The translations under genes were made by a program, and so were the position numbers. This document shows, piece after piece, positions 42,865-46,394 of a stretch of DNA of 46,394 nucleotides. This DNA is from Symbiodinium natans (taxonomy: Eukaryota; Sar; Dinophyceae; Suessiales; Symbiodiniaceae), in the NCBI GenBank assembly GCA_905221605.1, contig CAJNDS010000110.1, positions 180,001 to 226,394 on the forward strand, written 5' to 3'. The stretch's first letter is position 1; each line of letters starts with the position of its first letter. Under the pieces are notes generated by a model, which saw only the letters and a list, made by a program, of their open reading frames with translations, did not search any database and was not told the DNA's origin.

Positions 42865-43120
42865 TGGTTAGGGTTCAGGGTTTAGGGTTCAGGGTTCAGG
42901 GTTGAGGGTTGCGGGTTTTAACCCTAAACGCCAAACCCTACACCCTACACCCTACACCCTAAACCCTAAACCCTAAACCCTAAACCCTAAACCCTAAACC
43001 CTAAACCCTAAACCCTAAACCCTAAACCCTAAACCCTAAACCCTAAACCCTAAACCCTAAACCCTAAACCCTAAACCCTAATCAAACCCTAAACCCTAAA
43101 CCGGGGTTAGGGTTAGAGTG
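42865..43120. repeat. TTTAGGG to CCCTAAA inverted array
   Basis: G-rich units switch at GGGTTTTAACCCTAAA (about 42915) to a C-rich array of over 20 units; CCCTACA block at 42935-42956; switches back at about 43104. Confidence 0.95.
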
Positions 43121-43143
43121 CAGGTATCAGGACAGGGAGATAG

Positions 43144-43220
43144 TGTGTCGAGACATCTCTGGCCCACCTCGGCCAAAAACTCATTGAAGCTCTTACGCCT
43201 CTGGGTGCTGTAGGGTTCAG
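43144..43220 (+). CDS. Candidate exon (ETSLAHLGQKLIEALTPLGA)
   Basis: Helical frame ending GGGTTCAG|G; GCT|GTAGGG is an alternative donor. Confidence 0.4.
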
Positions 43221-43252
43221 GATGTCCCGACACTTGGTCCTAATCCAACCAG

Positions 43253-43327
43253 GGGCGCCTCACAGTGGATGGTGATCGCCTGGTCACAAAGAAAGATGAA
43301 GAGGCCCATCAGAAGAAAGAACCTCAG
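43253..43327 (+). CDS. Exon (VDGDRLVTKKDEEAHQKKEP)
   Basis: AACCAG|G in front and CCTCAG|GTTTAGGG behind; exactly 25 codons in one frame, with an in-frame stop just upstream (TAA 43241) that fixes the acceptor. One of the cleanest repeat-bounded exons. Confidence 0.6.
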
Positions 43328-43329
43328 GT

Positions 43330-43425
43330 TTAGGGCTTAGGGCTTCGGGCTTCGGGCTTAGGGCTTAGGGCTTAGGGCTTAGGGCTTAGGGCTCAGCGCT
43401 CAGCGCTCAGCGCCCAGGGCTGAGG
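43330..43425. repeat. CTTAGGG/CTTCGGG block
   Basis: Homogeneous CTTAGGG units, then CGCTCAG units. Confidence 0.9.
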
Positions 43426-43431
43426 GTTTAC

Positions 43432-43543
43432 GTCAACTCTGAACCCGCTAAGCTGCTTCAAGCCCCCCGAGCTTGAGCAGCATCCTGGACTCGTAGCTGA
43501 GGACTTTGAGGCCCCCGAGCGCCGAACACCCCAAACGTTTAAG
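43432..43543 (+). CDS. Candidate exon (PPELEQHPGLVAEDFEAPER)
   Basis: Open about 36 codons, ends TTTAAG|GTTTAGGG. Acidic, proline-rich. Confidence 0.5.
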
Positions 43544-43560
43544 GTTTAGGGTTTAGGATT

Positions 43561-43660
43561 GGGATGCTCCCCCCTTATGCTAACAGTCCTTAGTAGGGAT
43601 TATAGTACCCCCTATTATCATCCCGATTAAGGACTGTTGGTATAAGGGGGAACATTCCGA
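43561..43660. mobile_element. Foldback element, family B copy with flanking 10-bp repeats
   Basis: GGGATGCTCCCCCCTTATGC and its mirror TATAAGGGGGAACATTCC. Flanked by GTTTAGGATT at 43551-43560 and 43661-43670. Confidence 0.75.
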
Positions 43661-43690
43661 GTTTAGGATTTAGAGTTGCTACCAGCTTAG

Positions 43691-43786
43691 GGACAGGGGG
43701 TCGGGGACGTTCTTGTTGATCGTCCTGGGACGACGAACCTCCATGTTCGGGGCATGCGGCGACGTCTCCCCGAAATCTTGGAGAAG
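43691..43786 (+). CDS. Exon (TTNLHVRGMRRRLPEILEK)
   Basis: CAGCTTAG|G in front and GAGAAG|GTTCGT behind, exactly 32 codons beginning GQGVGDVLVDRPG. Two other frames are also open; codon usage favours this one. Confidence 0.55.
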
Positions 43787-43799
43787 GTTCGTCCCCTGA

Positions 43800-43885
43800 A
43801 CCCAACTAAACCCTAAACCCTGAACCCTGAACCCTCAACCCTCAACCCTCAACCCTAAACCCTAAACCTCTAAACCTCTATAAAC
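43800..43885. repeat. CCCTAAA/CCCTCAA array
   Basis: Last telomere-type block of the window. Confidence 0.9.
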
Positions 43886-43974
43886 CCTAAACTCTAAGCT
43901 TAAGCCTGAGTGCTCAGCTTAAGCCTTCTCACGTACAGGAGCGTAACACACCTTGACGGGAATGTAAACAAATG

Positions 43975-44100
43975 ACCTTCTAGTCTTACCTAGAGGTAAA
44001 TGGTAATTATAGAATATAATTACAGCCATTTACAGGTAAGTGCATGTCTGTATACAAATATTCGTTAATATTTCTATAGACAGTACTGTCAGTACTAATA
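43975..44100. repeat. Left flanking repeat of the satellite
   Basis: TTCTAGTCTTACCTAGAGGT, AATTATAGAATATAATTACA (hairpin) and CAGTACTGTCAGTACTA. Diverged direct copy at 46115-46242. Confidence 0.8.
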
Positions 44101-44133
44101 CAAGAGTTATTTAATGCCCTAAAACCCTGACAT

Positions 44134-46062
44134 CAAACCCGGATCAGAAAATGGACCCTCGAGTGCTCGTGGCCAGCCAAAGGCCTTGGAGCCAAAAATT
44201 ACTCGGGAACAGCGCGTTTTTCTTTGTCTGGCCTTGCTAAATCGTGGTGGAAGCCAAAAATCTCTCTGAAGCTCTTTCGAAGGTCTGAAGGAGGCTGAAA
44301 GCTTTTTTGAAGGTCCCAGGGAGGCTCCGTGGGGGGTACCCCAGGATTCGGGAAAAATGGCTCGATTCCCAGTTAATTTTAAATAGATTTTATATAGCGG
44401 AAATTACCCCCTCATTTTCTGGAATTGTAGCTTTCCTGTGGGGTAGCCCAGGAGAGGGGAAGCCACCCTAAGCCCCAGTCAAACCCGGATCAAAAAATGG
44501 ACCCTCGAGTGCTTGTGGCCAGCCAAAGGCCTTGGAGCCAAAAATTACTCGGGAACAGCGTGTTTTTCTTTGTCTGGCCTTGCTACTCGTGGCCAGCCAA
44601 AGGCCTTGGAGCTAAAAATTACTCGGGAACAGTGCGTTTTTCTTGTCTGGCCTTGCTAAATCGTGGTTGAAGCCAAAAATTACTCCAAAACAGTGCGTTT
44701 CTCTTTGTGTGGCCTCTCTGAAGCTCTTTCGAAGGTCTGAAGGAAGCTGAAAGCTTTTTTGAAGGTCCCAAGGAGGCTCCGTGGGGGGTACCCCAGGATT
44801 CGGGAAAAATGGCTCGATTCCCAGTTAATTTTAAATAGATTTTATATAGCGGAAATTACCCCTCATTTTCTGGAATTGTAGCTTTCCTGTGGGCTAGCCC
44901 AGGAGATGGGAAGCCACCCTAAGCCCCAGTCAAACCCGGATCAAAAAATGGACCCTCGAGTGCTCGTGGCCAGCCAAAGGCCTTGGAGCCAAAAATTACT
45001 CGGCAACAGCGCGTTTTTCTTTGTCTGGCCTTGCTAAACCGTGGTGGAAGCCAAAAATTACTCCAAAACGGTGCGTTTCTCTTTGTGTGGCCTCTCTGAA
45101 GCTCTTTCGATTGAAGGAGAAAAAGAAAGAAACAAAGGGAAAAGAGAAAAAAAGAAAGGCGGAAGGATGCTGAGAAAGCTTTTTTGAAGGTCCCAGGGAG
45201 GCTCCGTGGGGGGTACCCCAGGATTCGGGAAAAATGGCTCGATTCCCAATTAATTTTAAATAGATTTTATATAGCGGAAATTACCCCCTCATTTTCTGGA
45301 ATTGTAGCTTTCCTGTGGGGTAGCCCAGGAGAGGGGAAGCCACCCTAAGCCCCAGTCAAACCCGGATCAAAAAATGGACCCTCGAGTGCTTGTGGCCAGC
45401 CAAAGGCCTTGGAGCCAAAAATTACTCGGGAACAGCGTGTTTTTCTTTGTCTGGCCTTGCTACTCGTGGCCAGCCAAAGGCCTTGGAGCTAAAAATTACT
45501 CGGGAACAGTGCGTTTTTCTTGTCTGGCCTTGCTAAATCGTGGTTGAAGCCAAAAATTACTCCAAAACAGTGCGTTTCTCTTTGTGTGGCCTCTCTGAAG
45601 CTCTTTCGAAGGTCTGAAGGAAGCTGAAAGCTTTTTTGAAGGTCCCAGGGAGGCTCCGTGGGGGGTACCCCAGGATTCGGGAAAAATGGCTCGATTCCCA
45701 GTTACTTTTAAATAGATTTTATATAGCGGAAATTACCCCCTCATTTTCTGGAATTGTAGCTTTCCTGTGGGGTAGCCCAGGAGAGGGGAAGCCACCCTAA
45801 GCCCCAGTCAAACCCGGATCAAAAAATGGACCCTCGAGTGCTTGTGGCCAGCCAAAGGCCTTGGAGCCAAAAATTACTCGGGAACAGCGTGTTTTTCTTT
45901 GTCTGGCCTTGCTAAATCGTGCTTGGGGCCAAAAATTATTCCAAAACAATGCGTTTCTTTGTGTGTAGCCTCTTTAAGTGTGTTTTTCTTTGTCTGGCCT
46001 TTCTAAATCGTGCTTGGAGCCAAAAATTATTCCATAACAAGGCGTTTTTCTGTGTGGGGTAC
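44134..46062. repeat. Satellite, five units of about 350-450 bp
   Basis: Units begin CAAACCCGGATC at 44134, 44480, 44931, 45357 and 45809. Length varies because an inner 80-100 bp segment (GGCCAGCCAAAGGCCTTGGA ... GTCTGGCCTTGCTA) is single or double; unit 3 has an extra purine-rich insert (45112-45170). No coding capacity. Confidence 0.95.
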
Positions 46063-46114
46063 CCCACAGGAGGGGGTAAGCCCCCCTAAGCCACCCAAAG
46101 GCTTTAGCGAAGCC

Positions 46115-46242
46115 GACTTTCTAGTCTTACCTAGAAGTAAATGGTAATTATGGAACATAATTACAGCCATTCACTGTGTCAGTGCATGGTCTATATACAC
46201 ATATTCTGAAATATCTTTACCAAACACTATTATCAGTATTAG
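46115..46242. repeat. Right flanking repeat of the satellite
   Basis: Direct, about 80 % similar copy of 43975-44100. Confidence 0.8.
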
Positions 46243-46243
46243 C

Positions 46244-46265
46244 GACGCTTAAGAATTTAAGCGTC
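46244..46265. other. Perfect 9-bp hairpin after the right flank
   Basis: GACGCTTAA-GAAT-TTAAGCGTC. Confidence 0.85.
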
Positions 46266-46272
46266 TTACAAA

Positions 46273-46340
46273 TGCTTTGGGTGGCATCCTGGGGTGGGAG
46301 AAAGTAGAGCTCCATGTACATGACGGAACTCTTTTGCGCT
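46273..46340 (+). CDS. Weak candidate exon (GILGWEKVELHVHDGTLLR)
   Basis: Open frame ending TGA beside CTGAAG|GTTTCG; near the window end. Confidence 0.3.
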
Positions 46341-46394
46341 GAAGGTTTCGGACGTCCGTCTTGATTTCCATACACTACGCATGTTAAATCGACA

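Noticed and set aside
1300-43900. A chromosome end (true telomere)
   Set aside because: Arrays are short, mutated, of both orientations, and followed by other DNA everywhere; neither window edge ends in an array.

Overview
Probable source: a dinoflagellate or close alveolate nuclear genome. This is inference, resting on four things: (i) dozens of TTTAGGG/CCCTAAA interstitial telomere-type arrays, the telomere repeat reported for dinoflagellates and chromerids (also for plants and many green algae); (ii) every convincing coding stretch lies on the + strand, matching the unidirectional gene order known in dinoflagellates; (iii) putative 3' splice sites are mostly AG followed by G, a published dinoflagellate intron trait; (iv) some junctions seem to need non-GT donors. 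No rRNA, tRNA, spliced-leader RNA or CRISPR array was found.

Layout. 1-2000 holds an intact intronless zinc-ribbon/coiled-coil gene (91-909) and a short exon cluster, in DNA extremely rich in CTGAG/CTCAG. 2000-3300 is tandem repeat. From about 3.6 to 35.9 kb the sequence alternates between degenerate or perfect TTTAGGG arrays (both orientations) and islands of 40-200 bp of higher complexity. Many islands read as exons: open in one + frame, codons ending mainly in G/C, AG|G in front, GT behind. The best proof is a SPRY domain whose consecutive pieces occur in the correct order at 6344, 6979, 8135 and 9249, separated by telomeric arrays. Further exon series end in plausible stop exons near 15184, 17804, 21064, 25991, 27565, 28429, 32746, 34133 and 34956. 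One (30.4-32.7 kb) encodes a multi-pass membrane protein; another starts with an arginine-rich, mitochondrial-presequence-like exon (26098).

36.0-39.5 kb lacks telomeric arrays and carries a more conventional gene with GT-AG introns (one only 39 bp) whose frame runs into an HNH-nuclease-like C-terminus (to 37785). 38-41.2 kb is foldback elements, minisatellites and microsatellites. 41.2-43.8 kb returns to the array/exon alternation, with the cleanest internal exons at 43253 and 43691. 44.1-46.1 kb is a 350-450 bp satellite between diverged direct repeats.

Whole proteins can seldom be assembled because exons are short and frames ambiguous. A random 30-codon island is open in at least one frame about half the time, so single-exon confidences are kept low. 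Foldback (MITE-like) families lie in the introns; one copy carries an apparent 11-bp target duplication of exon sequence and supplies a splice donor.
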